Source: CAYOKT01 sp964404605
GTDB lineage: Bacteria; Electryoneota; Electryoneia; Electryoneales; Electryoneaceae
Direction of reading: 5' to 3'
Assembly: GCA_964404605.1 (NCBI GenBank)
Contig: CAYOKT010000018.1
Span: forward strand, 1-39,581
DNA length: 39,581 nucleotides
The position numbers and the translations under genes are program-made. How positions within the stretch are numbered: the stretch's first letter is position 1; each line of letters begins with the position of its first letter. The notes under the pieces were generated by a model that searched no databases, was not told the DNA's origin, and saw nothing but the letters and a program-made list of their open reading frames with translations. This document shows positions 15,183-21,843 of the stretch, piece by piece.

Positions 15183-15210
15183 TCAAGCCGACCGCATACC
15201 CTGCCGATAA
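15183..15210 (+). promoter_or_regulatory. Sigma-28-type promoter before the MerR-like gene
   Basis: TCAA (15183-15186), 16 bases, GCCGATAA (15203-15210). The -10 is an exact match to the flagellar consensus; the spacing is one base longer than ideal. Start near 15217, leaving a leader of about 94 bases. Confidence 0.5.
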
Positions 15211-15262
15211 AGAAAACGGAAGAGGTCGGCGGAGTTCCCGCCACCGCATCAGCCGCTAAGCG

Positions 15263-15297
15263 CCACCCGAGGAAGCATGGCAAGGGCTCCAGGGTGG
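15263..15297 (+). other. Structured leader hairpin sequestering the ribosome site region
   Basis: CCACCC (15263-15268) pairs with GGGTGG (15292-15297), and AGC/GCT can pair inside. The downstream arm abuts the purine stretch GGGAAGGG that precedes the MerR ATG, so folding could limit translation. No known riboswitch pattern was recognised. Confidence 0.35.
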
Positions 15298-15310
15298 GAA
15301 GGGTGTCATC

Positions 15311-15736
15311 ATGCCGGATCACCACGTGACGGACACCAATCGAGCGCTCTATTCGATTTCGCAGGTCAATGCGCTCACCGGTGTCAGCACCCCCACCATC
15401 CGCAAGTGGGAAGCGACCTTCCGAGAGTACCTCAAAGTGACCCGCACCAAAGGCGGGCAGCGGCGGTTCCATCCGGAGGCTGTTGAACGAATTGAATTCC
15501 TGAAACGCCTGATCTACGAAGAAGGACTTTCTCTCCAGGGAGCACGGAAACGGCTGGAGCAGATTGGCGAGTCGAACGGCGGGAACGCGGGGGATAATCC
15601 CTCCATTGAAAAGCTTGCCGACATGGTGACGGACCTGTTGCTGCAGAAGCTGTTTCATCAAGGCATCGCCAACCCGGAAGAGTCCTTCAATCGCAGGGTT
15701 GGCGGTTCTTCCTCGGAAGGGAATGACGCTTCCTGA
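15311..15736 (+). CDS. MerR-family-like DNA-binding protein
   Basis: 141 residues. N-terminal winged helix-turn-helix (LYSISQVNALTGVSTPTIRKWE, 13-34; wing TKGGQRRFHPEAVERI, 46-61) as in MerR/HspR-type regulators. Instead of a long dimerisation coil and metal-binding loop there is a helix (IEFLKRLIYEEGLSLQGARKRL) and a short polar C-terminal tail, so no cofactor site is visible. Sigma-28-type promoter upstream; a bidirectional hairpin follows. May be a motility-linked regulator, but its targets cannot be told from this window. Confidence 0.85.
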   Translation: MPDHHVTDTNRALYSISQVNALTGVSTPTIRKWEATFREYLKVTRTKGGQRRFHPEAVERIEFLKRLIYEEGLSLQGARKRLEQIGESNGGNAGDNPSIEKLADMVTDLLLQKLFHQGIANPEESFNRRVGGSSSEGNDAS

Positions 15737-15759
15737 ATGACGGATGGTCTCATGGGAGT

Positions 15760-15799
15760 GAGTGAAGAAAGCCGCGGAACGCCGCGGCTTTCTTCACTC
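15760..15799. terminator. Bidirectional terminator between merR-like and cvpA
   Basis: Perfect 18-base-pair stem (15760-15777 with 15782-15799), loop AACG. The stem is GC-rich near the loop and A/T-rich outside, so both strands end in CTTTCTTC-like runs. It separates two convergent genes. Confidence 0.85.
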
Positions 15800-15826
15800 C
15801 ATGGCCGGATGCGACCGGCCGGCGTC

Positions 15827-16642
15827 TCAGAGACCGGCGCCGGTCGCGCGGGCCTTCAGTTCCTTCCCCTTCCCGGTCAGCAGGGCCCAGAACTCCGCCG
15901 CCTTCTCCGCCGGTTTGCGGGAGCCGTCCTCGAGAAGACGGACCAGCTTCTTCTGCATATCGTCCGAGACCGTGAACCGCTTCCCGGGTCGCTTGATCGC
16001 CGGGTCCCCGGCGAGGATGTCGCGCACCGGGAGGTGAACGTTCACTTCAGGAGCCTTCGCCAGGATGGCGTTCATCAGCTCGGGCTGGTCGGTGATGATG
16101 TGGACGGCTTCATCGCCCACCCCGGCCGCCCGCAACCAGGAGGCGAAGGCCCGGGTGGGAGCGACGGGTGCCATGCCGAACGCCTCGCGCAGCATCCCGA
16201 CCCCCAGCCAGGTGGTCCCGGAGATGCGCCCGCGCTGCGCGTAGTCGCCGAACGCACCGCCGAAGGGGCTGATCGAGATCAGCAGCAGGAGGACCAGCAC
16301 CAGGGCGACGCCCTTCAGCAGGCCGAAGAGCGCGCCCGCCAGGCGGTCCACGGTTCCCAGCGCCGCGGCGTGCACCGCCTTGCGCAACAGCTTCGCGGCG
16401 AAACGCACCGCGATCGCCGCGGCGAGAAACAGCGCGATCGCCGCCAGGATGCCCGCAATCCAGCGATCCATCCCGGTGACCCCGGACAGCCAGTGACCGG
16501 TGGCCGGGGCGAAGAAGCGGGCGGCGAAATAGCCCGCGGCGAGCGCCACTAGGTCGAAGAGTTCGAGTAAAAATCCGCGGAAAAACCCGCGGATCAGGAA
16601 GGCTCCGAAAACGGCGATCAGGATCCAGTCGAGGAGTATCAC
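15827..16642 (-). CDS. CvpA-family membrane protein
   Basis: 271 residues, GTG start at 16642 immediately following the yqeY stop. Four membrane helices in the first 125 residues (about 3-22, 28-48, 62-82, 105-125) with the RGFFRGFLLELFDL motif typical of CvpA/colicin V production family proteins. A long C-terminal cytoplasmic or periplasmic part (130-271), charged toward the end, is an extension beyond the usual 160-180 residues. Family members affect envelope processes in several Gram-negative bacteria; exact role unknown. Probably co-transcribed with yqeY and rpsU. Confidence 0.85.
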   Translation of the reverse strand: MILLDWILIAVFGAFLIRGFFRGFLLELFDLVALAAGYFAARFFAPATGHWLSGVTGMDRWIAGILAAIALFLAAAIAVRFAAKLLRKAVHAAALGTVDRLAGALFGLLKGVALVLVLLLLISISPFGGAFGDYAQRGRISGTTWLGVGMLREAFGMAPVAPTRAFASWLRAAGVGDEAVHIITDQPELMNAILAKAPEVNVHLPVRDILAGDPAIKRPGKRFTVSDDMQKKLVRLLEDGSRKPAEKAAEFWALLTGKGKELKARATGAGL

Positions 16643-17089
16643 TTAGCCCCCCAGGGTTTCCTGCACCAGCCGGCGGACAAGGTTCCCATCCGCCCGCCCG
16701 GCGAGTTCTTTCATCAACGGGCCCATCACCCGCCCGAGGTCGGCGGGTGAGGTCGCCCCGACGGCGGCGATGCGCTCCTCCACCAGCCGGCGCAGCTCCT
16801 CCTCGGAGAGCTGTGGCGGAAGGAACTCGTCGCAGAGGGCCAGCTCCAGGTCCGCCTGCGCGGCGAGTTCCTCGCGCCCGGCGTCGGCATACTGCTCGCG
16901 CGCCTGCGACATCTTCTTGCGGTAGGAGGCGATCACCTTCAGCGCGGCCTCCTCCGTGAACGGGCCGGCGTGACGGGTTCGTTCCTGGGTCAAGGCGGAT
17001 TTGAGCGCACGAAGACCCATCAGGCGCGGCTTGTCGCCCGCCTTCATCGCCTCTTTCATCTTCGCGGTGAGCTGATCCTCAAGACTCAT
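16643..17089 (-). CDS. yqeY: GatB/YqeY domain protein
   Basis: 148 residues. Homologue of the YqeY proteins that resemble the C-terminal tail domain of the GatB amidotransferase subunit and may bind tRNA. Recognisable are the start SLEDQLTAKMKEAMKAGDKPRLMGLRALKSAL, the middle VIASYRKKMSQAREQYADAGREELAAQADLELALCDEFLPPQLSEEEL, and the glycine-rich VMGPLMKELAGRADGNLVRRLV close to the end. Full family length. Lies 57 bases after rpsU and abuts cvpA; the rpsU-yqeY pairing is common in bacteria. Confidence 0.93.
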   Translation of the reverse strand: MSLEDQLTAKMKEAMKAGDKPRLMGLRALKSALTQERTRHAGPFTEEAALKVIASYRKKMSQAREQYADAGREELAAQADLELALCDEFLPPQLSEEELRRLVEERIAAVGATSPADLGRVMGPLMKELAGRADGNLVRRLVQETLGG

Positions 17090-17146
17090 CGTCCACTCCC
17101 CGACGGACTGCTCTCCCCGCTGTACCCATTTCGCCGGAAAGGCGGA

Positions 17147-17356
17147 TTACAACCGCCCCTTCCTCGCCAGGGCGGCCTGCAGCTTGCGCAGTTTCCGCCG
17201 TGCGATATTCGACTTGCGCTTGCGAGCCTCGGAAGGCTTCTCATAGCGCTGGTGTTTACGGATTTCGGCCATCAAGCCCGCTTTCTCGCAGGATTTCTGG
17301 AACCGCTTGAACGCCTTCTCGAAGGGCTCGCTCTCGCGAACCTTGACATACGGCAA
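17147..17356 (-). CDS. rpsU: Ribosomal protein bS21 (TTG start)
   Basis: 69 residues from a TTG at 17356: protein begins (M)PYVKVRESEPFEKAFKRFQKSCEKAG, the canonical bS21 N-terminus. The in-frame GTG at 17365 lies inside the Shine-Dalgarno sequence AGGAGGTGAG, so it cannot be the start; AGGAGG is eight bases from TTG. bS21 is a small basic protein of the 30S platform close to the anti-Shine-Dalgarno end of 16S rRNA. The Arg/Lys-rich C-terminal half is intact. An intrinsic terminator-like hairpin ends about 18 bases before the ribosome site, so expression must involve read-through or attenuation. Confidence 0.93.
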   Translation of the reverse strand: MPYVKVRESEPFEKAFKRFQKSCEKAGLMAEIRKHQRYEKPSEARKRKSNIARRKLRKLQAALARKGRL

Positions 17357-17382
17357 AGCACTCACCTCCTTTCAGCCGCAAG

Positions 17383-17420
17383 AAAAAACCGGAACCGTCC
17401 AAGATATGCGAGGATTCCGG
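17383..17420 (-). terminator. Intrinsic terminator/attenuator between hit and rpsU
   Basis: Minus strand CCGGAATCC ... GGA-CGG-TTCCGG (outer stem 17420-17415 with 17394-17389) followed by TTTTTTCTT. It ends the HIT transcript or attenuates entry into rpsU. Confidence 0.7.
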
Positions 17421-17458
17421 CTTCGGCAACAGGTTCCGGAGAGACCCGGAGGGAGCGG

Positions 17459-17812
17459 TCATCCCGGCGGCCATGTCATCCGGCGGCCGCCGATCAGGTG
17501 CAGGTGAACGTGATACACGTCCTGCCCGCCGTTCTGGCGCGTGTTCAGTACCAGGCGGTAGCCCGTCTCGCTGATCCCCTTCTCCCGCGCGATCGCCTTG
17601 GCGGCGAGAATCATCTCACCGATCAGCTCGCGGTGCTCTTCGGTGAAATCATCCACCGTGGCGACATCCGCCTTGGGGACGATCAGGATGTGCACCGGCG
17701 CCTGGGGATTGATATCCTCGAAGGCCATCACGAAGTCGTTCTCGAAGACCACGTCCGCCGGGATCTCTCGACGAAGAATCTTGGCAAACACGTTATCGGG
17801 ATCGTACGCCAT
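17459..17812 (-). CDS. HIT-family nucleotide-binding protein (HinT-like)
   Basis: 117 residues from ATG 17812, preceded by GGGGGAG. Purine nucleoside phosphoramidase fold. CIFAK-type start appears as NVFAKILRREIPADVVFENDFVMAFEDINPQAPVHILIVPK, and the histidine triad is YHVHLHLIGGR near the C-terminus, with NGGQDVYH before it. No extra domain. Transcribed from a promoter 28 bases upstream. Divergent from the HDOD gene, followed by rpsU on the same strand. Confidence 0.94.
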   Translation of the reverse strand: MAYDPDNVFAKILRREIPADVVFENDFVMAFEDINPQAPVHILIVPKADVATVDDFTEEHRELIGEMILAAKAIAREKGISETGYRLVLNTRQNGGQDVYHVHLHLIGGRRMTWPPG

Positions 17813-17839
17813 GATGAGCTCCCCCTTGAAGTTGTGAAT

Positions 17840-17868
17840 AAAATAGCGGATGGGAGAACGTGAAACAA
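17840..17868 (-). promoter_or_regulatory. Promoter of the HIT gene
   Basis: Minus strand TTGTTT (17868-17863), 17 bases, TATTTT (17845-17840). Start near 17833. Confidence 0.5.
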
Positions 17869-18200
17869 CCTCGCACCTCCCTTCGTCGGCCGGTTCACTT
17901 GAATCGCGCGGTTCCGCCTTTCGCAGGACAGCCTGATCCAGGTCGTCGATGCGCAGGTGCAGTGGAAGTTTCTCCGTGCAGATACAACACGGAAGATGAC
18001 GGTCCCGCATCGAGCCCTTCGATTCGAGTGGAACGAGTCGCCGGGGTGGGGGTGGACCGTTCTCCCTGCTCCGGTGCGTGTTTCGCCCCCGGGAAGCGAT
18101 TATATTTCCGCCTGCATGACAATCCTCGATTCCGGAGCGGCCTATCAACAGGATCGACAAGGAGCAGAAACGGCGTGATACACTGCGTGGCCTGATCGGC
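17869..18200. other. Interval upstream of the HDOD gene
   Basis: No gene recognised. TATATT at 18101-18106 could be the -10 of a promoter for the HDOD gene, but no good -35 stands at 16-18 bases. From 18120 to 18200 the HDOD frame is open and reads like a natural N-terminal helix (DKEQKRRDTLRGLIG) without an ATG or GTG. Confidence 0.4.
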
Positions 18201-19142
18201 GTGAGTGAAATGCAGGGCTTCGGGGATGTGGTGCAGCGCATCCGGGAAATCGCGGAGTCCCCGGACACCACCGCGGAACAGCTCGCCAGCGCCCTGCAGA
18301 TGGATCCGATCCTGACAGCCCGTGTACTCAGGCTGGCGAACAGCGCCTACTACACCGCCGGCAGGCAACGGATCACCAATCTCAAGCAGGCCGTCGTCAC
18401 GCTCGGCTTCAAATCCGTTCGTGAGCTGACCCTCACCGCGAATGTCCTCGGCGTGGTGGATCAGACGGAATCGGCGGGCGAGATGCCGATGGACCGTTTC
18501 TGGACCCACTCCATCGCCTGCGGTCTCGCCACCCCGATCCTCGCCGCCCGCCTGACCGGCAGCCGGAACGACGACTATTTCATCGCCGGGTTCCTCCATG
18601 ACATCGCCAAGCCGGTGCTCTGGAACAAGTTCCCCGACAAGTGGCGCGAGGTCGTGCACGCGATGGAGAGAAATGTCGATCCGTTACGAGCCGAGCGCGA
18701 GGTGTTCGGCCTCAACCATGCCGAGATCGGCGCCTGGTTGTTGCGCATGTGGCGTTTTCCGAGCGAGTATTTCCTCGCCGTGGGAACCCATCACACCGAG
18801 GGGAAAAACAGCGGCGAACTCGGCCTTGCGGTGGCCCAGGCGAACCTGATCGCGGCGATGGTGATGGAAACCTTCCCCTTCAGCCACCGGAACCGCCAGG
18901 TGAGCGAGACCCGCCTGCAGCGCCTCGGCCTCTCCATCGAAGCGATCCGGGAGCTGGTCGAGGACATCCGGTGGGAGGTGGCGAACATCGCGAAGACGTT
19001 CGAGTTGCCGGTCGTCAAGCTGGTCGATGAGGCCGCCTCACAGGGTGATGAGGGCGGGCTGAATGAGGCGAAGAAAGCCGAGCCGCTGTCAGGAGGTGAA
19101 GCGAAGGAAACCGGCGGCGGCGAGGATGTCGCGGCCTCCTGA
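18201..19142 (+). CDS. HDOD-domain signalling protein
   Basis: 313 residues from GTG 18201. HDOD domain at about 5-215: FGDVVQRIREIAESPDTTAEQLASAL, MDPILTARVLRLANSAYY, LKQAVVTLGFKSVREL, and an HD-like segment IAGFLHDIAKPVL with downstream NHAEIGAWLL and HHTEG. Some His/Asp residues of a true HD hydrolase are retained, but HDOD proteins usually act as non-catalytic signalling modules in motility and c-di-GMP circuits. The C-terminal 60 residues are Glu/Gly/Lys-rich and look disordered. The start is doubtful: no ribosome site is correctly placed and the frame is open upstream to 18120. Confidence 0.87.
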   Translation: MSEMQGFGDVVQRIREIAESPDTTAEQLASALQMDPILTARVLRLANSAYYTAGRQRITNLKQAVVTLGFKSVRELTLTANVLGVVDQTESAGEMPMDRFWTHSIACGLATPILAARLTGSRNDDYFIAGFLHDIAKPVLWNKFPDKWREVVHAMERNVDPLRAEREVFGLNHAEIGAWLLRMWRFPSEYFLAVGTHHTEGKNSGELGLAVAQANLIAAMVMETFPFSHRNRQVSETRLQRLGLSIEAIRELVEDIRWEVANIAKTFELPVVKLVDEAASQGDEGGLNEAKKAEPLSGGEAKETGGGEDVAAS

Positions 19143-19390
19143 ACTGCCCGGCCTCTCCCTATTCGGGCAGGACTGTTCCCACCGGACCTGTTTCGTTCCT
19201 GTTCGCGGAAGGCGTACCCCGATGGGTGGCCCGGGAGCACCCCGAGGGGTGGGGAGTCCGTGACTTCTCGCCAGCCGCAGTCGCGGGCGAAGGCGTGCAG
19301 TCCCGGGTTTCATAGGTTCCTTTTCGTGGCGGGTGCAGCCCCGGTCGCCTCTATGAGAATCGGTGTGGGGCATGGTCGTGTCCGCGGGCG
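19143..19390. repeat. Palindrome-rich intergenic region with part of a dispersed repeat
   Basis: Contains CTGCCCG/CGGGCAG (19144-19170), perhaps the HDOD terminator, then GGTGGCCCGGGA (19225-19236), CACCCC-GA-GGGGTG (19238-19251) and AGTCCCGGGTTTCAT (19299-19313). The last 15 bases recur exactly at 38172-38186, and GGTGGCCCGGGA recurs at 38156-38167, so the same terminal pieces occur twice with different spacing. No gene seen. Confidence 0.55.
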
Positions 19391-19419
19391 AAAAAAAGCG
19401 CGATCCCTCAGGATCGCGC
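19391..19419 (-). terminator. Intrinsic terminator of the HU gene
   Basis: Minus strand GCGCGATCC, loop TGAG, GGATCGCGC, then seven T. Classic rho-independent structure about 50 bases after the stop. Confidence 0.92.
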
Positions 19420-19470
19420 GGAAACGGCAACAGATACTTCAGTCTGCCTTCACCATCGGCTGATGTTGCT

Positions 19471-19743
19471 TCAGGCCACCTTGTCCTTGAAGCCCTTGCC
19501 CGGGGTGAAGGAGGGGTAGTTCTTCGCGGCGATGTTGATCGTCTGCCCGGTGCGGGGGTTGCGGCCCTTGCGGGCGTCGCGATGCTTCCGCTCGAAGTTC
19601 CCGAATCCGACGATGCTGACCTTGTTGCCTTTCGCGACGGCGCCGACCACAGTCTCGACGAAGGCATCGAGGAAGCCTTCGGTCTTCCGCTTGGTTTCAC
19701 CGGTTGCCTTGGCGATGGCATCCACCAGTTCGGCCTTGTTCAT
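19471..19743 (-). CDS. hup: HU-family DNA-binding protein
   Basis: 90 residues, exact length for HU/IHF. MNKAELVDAIAKATGETKRKTEGFLDAFVETVVGAVAKG forms the dimer helices; KVSIVGFGNFERKHRDARKGRNPRTGQTINIAAKNYPSFTPGKGFKDKV contains the beta arm with the conserved R-N-P-x-T-G tip whose proline intercalates in DNA. Nucleoid-associated protein that bends DNA non-specifically. The gene is monocistronic: ribosome site GAGGAGG upstream, a good promoter at 19822-19849 and a strong terminator behind. A dyad lies in the 5' leader. Confidence 0.96.
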   Translation of the reverse strand: MNKAELVDAIAKATGETKRKTEGFLDAFVETVVGAVAKGNKVSIVGFGNFERKHRDARKGRNPRTGQTINIAAKNYPSFTPGKGFKDKVA

Positions 19744-19771
19744 CCTTACCTCCTCAGTTCGCTTGAATGGG

Positions 19772-19791
19772 ACGTGACAGGGTTATCACGT
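19772..19791. promoter_or_regulatory. Inverted repeat in the HU leader
   Basis: ACGTGA-N8-TCACGT, perfect 6-base arms, between promoter and start codon. The arm GTGA/TCAC resembles CRP/FNR-superfamily half sites, but the spacing is eight instead of six. Could be an operator or an mRNA hairpin. Confidence 0.35.
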
Positions 19792-19821
19792 GCGAAAACT
19801 CGGTCTCCCAACACCGCAGGA

Positions 19822-19849
19822 AATATAGGGCGATAAAGCCTGAAATCAA
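19822..19849 (-). promoter_or_regulatory. Promoter of the HU gene
   Basis: Minus strand TTGATT (19849-19844), 16 bases, TATATT (19827-19822). Start near 19815, leader about 72 bases. Confidence 0.6.
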
Positions 19850-19963
19850 GGCCGGGCAAGTAAAAACTGGATTTTCATTTCCTCCGCCCGGGCTTGAGGC
19901 CCGCCTCCGGAGACAGCGGGCCGGGTCGCCCCGGAACGGTTCAACATTTTGCCGAACAAGCCC

Positions 19964-20704
19964 TTACCGGAGAAGAAGGGGGGAGATGGTGGAGAGGACT
20001 TCCCGATAATCCTCCGGTGTGTCCACTTCCATCACCGGCAGCCCGCTGACATCCGCGGTGCGAAATGGCGCCCCTTCCTCGACGAGCTGGTTGAAAGCCG
20101 CCTCGTAGAATTCCTTGGCTCCGCCGGCCGTTTCGATGCGTTCCTGCAGCACGCGGTACAGGTCCGGCAGCAGTTCTCTCGCGAGACGGTTGATCCCCAC
20201 GGATTCCCCGGCCGCCCGGTCGGGAGGGATGTGCTTGCCGATCTCGGTCACGCGGCCGGAACCATCCAGCCTCAGCTTGACCTCCTCTTCCGCCACGGCG
20301 CCGAAATGGACCGCCAGCACCGATTCCCCCTCGGCCGCGAGGGTGGCGGCGATGGCGCGCCGGTCGAGCACCACGTCCCCGTTGATCAGGAGCACCGAGT
20401 CCCCGGTGGCGAGGAGTGCATCGCGGGTGAGAAACACGGAATAGGCGGTGTTGGTCGTGGCGAATTCGGGGTTCTCGATCCAGGTGGATTGGAGGGAGGG
20501 AAATTCCCGGGCGACGAAATCTTTCAGTTGCTGCTGAAGAAACCCGCAGACGAAACAGACCTCACCGATTCCCTCCGCCAAGAGGGCGTCAAGCATCCAG
20601 CTCAGTATCGGGCGCCCGCCGACGTCGAGCAGCGTCTTGTGCCGATTGCGTGTGAGTTCCCCCATCCGGGTCGATCGCCCGGCCACCAGAATCAGACCTT
20701 TCAT
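19964..20704 (-). CDS. Sugar/alditol-phosphate nucleotidyltransferase, probably a cytidylyltransferase
   Basis: 246 residues. Nucleotidyltransferase fold: MKGLILVAGRSTRMGELTRNRHKTLLDVGGRPILSWMLDAL is the NTP-binding signature; VLLINGDVVLD supplies the metal-binding Asp. The NPEFATTNTAYSVFLTRDAL segment resembles LicC (phosphocholine) and inositol-1-phosphate cytidylyltransferases. Its partner gene is a CDP-alcohol phosphotransferase, so the likely product is a CDP-alcohol passed to that enzyme to build a phosphodiester lipid or inositol-type solute. ATG 20704 has GGAG upstream and lies 116 bases inside the end of the partner gene. Confidence 0.8.
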   Translation of the reverse strand: MKGLILVAGRSTRMGELTRNRHKTLLDVGGRPILSWMLDALLAEGIGEVCFVCGFLQQQLKDFVAREFPSLQSTWIENPEFATTNTAYSVFLTRDALLATGDSVLLINGDVVLDRRAIAATLAAEGESVLAVHFGAVAEEEVKLRLDGSGRVTEIGKHIPPDRAAGESVGINRLARELLPDLYRVLQERIETAGGAKEFYEAAFNQLVEEGAPFRTADVSGLPVMEVDTPEDYREVLSTISPLLLR

Positions 20705-21596
20705 CAGAGCGGAGCTCCTTTGCCCGGTTCAGAGACCGGATGACGAGTTTATGGACGAGGTACACCGCGAAAACGTACAGGTTGCCGATGATCAGGGTGA
20801 ACCAAAGATATTGCTCCGGCCGTCCGAGCAACAGGAAGAGCGCAAGAATAGTGACATGTGTCCCCTTGCCGGTGAAGGTCCAGAGGATGAGCACCATGTG
20901 CAGGGACAGTCGTTTCTGTTCGGACTTGGGGAGATCCTGCGGGAGGCGTACCCGGCGCCGCACTCCCCGCTCCTGCGAAAGGTAGAACCGGTACAGCCCG
21001 TAGAACGGCAGCAGGAACAGCCGGCGGTAGATCGACCTCTTCTCTCTCGCCGCCTTCCGCTCCCTGGCGGAGACGCGGGGCCTGCTTTTCCCGTTCGCAT
21101 CGTGTTCGATCGCCTTGAGATACGACAGCCGGACATGGTTCAGGTGCATTCCCTGGAAGGTCGTGCTGACGATGCCCCCGAAAAAGACGAGGAACGCCCA
21201 GAAGGTCCAGCCGTACCCCACCGGCTTCCACGAGATGAACAGGGCGAGGAAGGTGCCGAACCCGACCACGTAATCGGCGACCCCATCGAAGATGCGCCCG
21301 TACCGCGAGAACTGGTTCTTCATCCGCGCGAGCTGCCCGTCCGTGCAATCGAGCACGTTGGAGAGCATGTACAGGGCGGCGCCGATGGTGAGCGCTTCGC
21401 GCGACCCCACCATCATGTACGCCGCGCCGGCCAGGCCGACAAGGCCGGACAGGGCGGTGACCATGTTCGGGGTGATCGGGGTGGGGAAAATCGGAAGGGC
21501 GACAAGGAAGCCGAGAGGACGGTAGAGAAGCAGGTCCACCCACTCCTCAACGACCAGGGGCTTCAGTCCTTTCCGGTATTGTTCCCGCAAAGACAT
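20589..21596 (-). CDS. CDP-alcohol phosphatidyltransferase family membrane enzyme
   Basis: 335 residues from ATG 21596 (AGGGAGC upstream). The CDP-OH-P transferase signature is complete: DG-QLAR, eight residues, G-RIF-D-GVA-D (around residues 97-116). Several membrane helices on both sides (about 55-85, 115-160, 265-310) anchor it in the inner membrane. It transfers a phosphoalcohol from CDP to an acceptor alcohol, such as inositol phosphate or a lipid diol. The last 38 residues (Arg/Ser/Asp-rich) overlap the start of the cytidylyltransferase gene in another frame and may be a dispensable tail. In some organisms the two activities are fused in one protein. Confidence 0.85.
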   Translation of the reverse strand: MSLREQYRKGLKPLVVEEWVDLLLYRPLGFLVALPIFPTPITPNMVTALSGLVGLAGAAYMMVGSREALTIGAALYMLSNVLDCTDGQLARMKNQFSRYGRIFDGVADYVVGFGTFLALFISWKPVGYGWTFWAFLVFFGGIVSTTFQGMHLNHVRLSYLKAIEHDANGKSRPRVSARERKAAREKRSIYRRLFLLPFYGLYRFYLSQERGVRRRVRLPQDLPKSEQKRLSLHMVLILWTFTGKGTHVTILALFLLLGRPEQYLWFTLIIGNLYVFAVYLVHKLVIRSLNRAKELRSDERSDSGGRAIDPDGGTHTQSAQDAARRRRAPDTELDA

Positions 21597-21711
21597 GCCT
21601 GAACGCTCCCTTGTCCTTCGAGAAGGCCGGAAACCGGATGGGAAATCGTGATGAAAAGAAAGCCGGATGTCGCGGGGAAAGCCCCGATCGGTGGACCCGG
21701 TGCGCCGCGAC

Positions 21712-21741
21712 AAAATAGCCCCCGGTTCCGGGGGCAATCAA
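21712..21741 (-). promoter_or_regulatory. Promoter with a palindromic spacer, or terminator of thiN
   Basis: Minus strand TTGATT (21741-21736), then GCCCCCGG-AA-CCGGGGGC filling an 18-base spacer, then TATTTT (21717-21712). As a promoter it would serve the CDP-alcohol gene. As RNA the hairpin followed by TATTTT could terminate the thiamine-kinase transcript coming from 21844. I cannot tell which; both may apply. Confidence 0.5.
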
Positions 21742-21843
21742 GGGCGCCGCCGGGGAGCCCCGCGGGATCGGTTCCCGCGCCGGGCGACGGGTTGGTACGG
21801 AGGCATCACGTGCCTCGCCTCCACGGACAGGGTCGCTCCCGCG

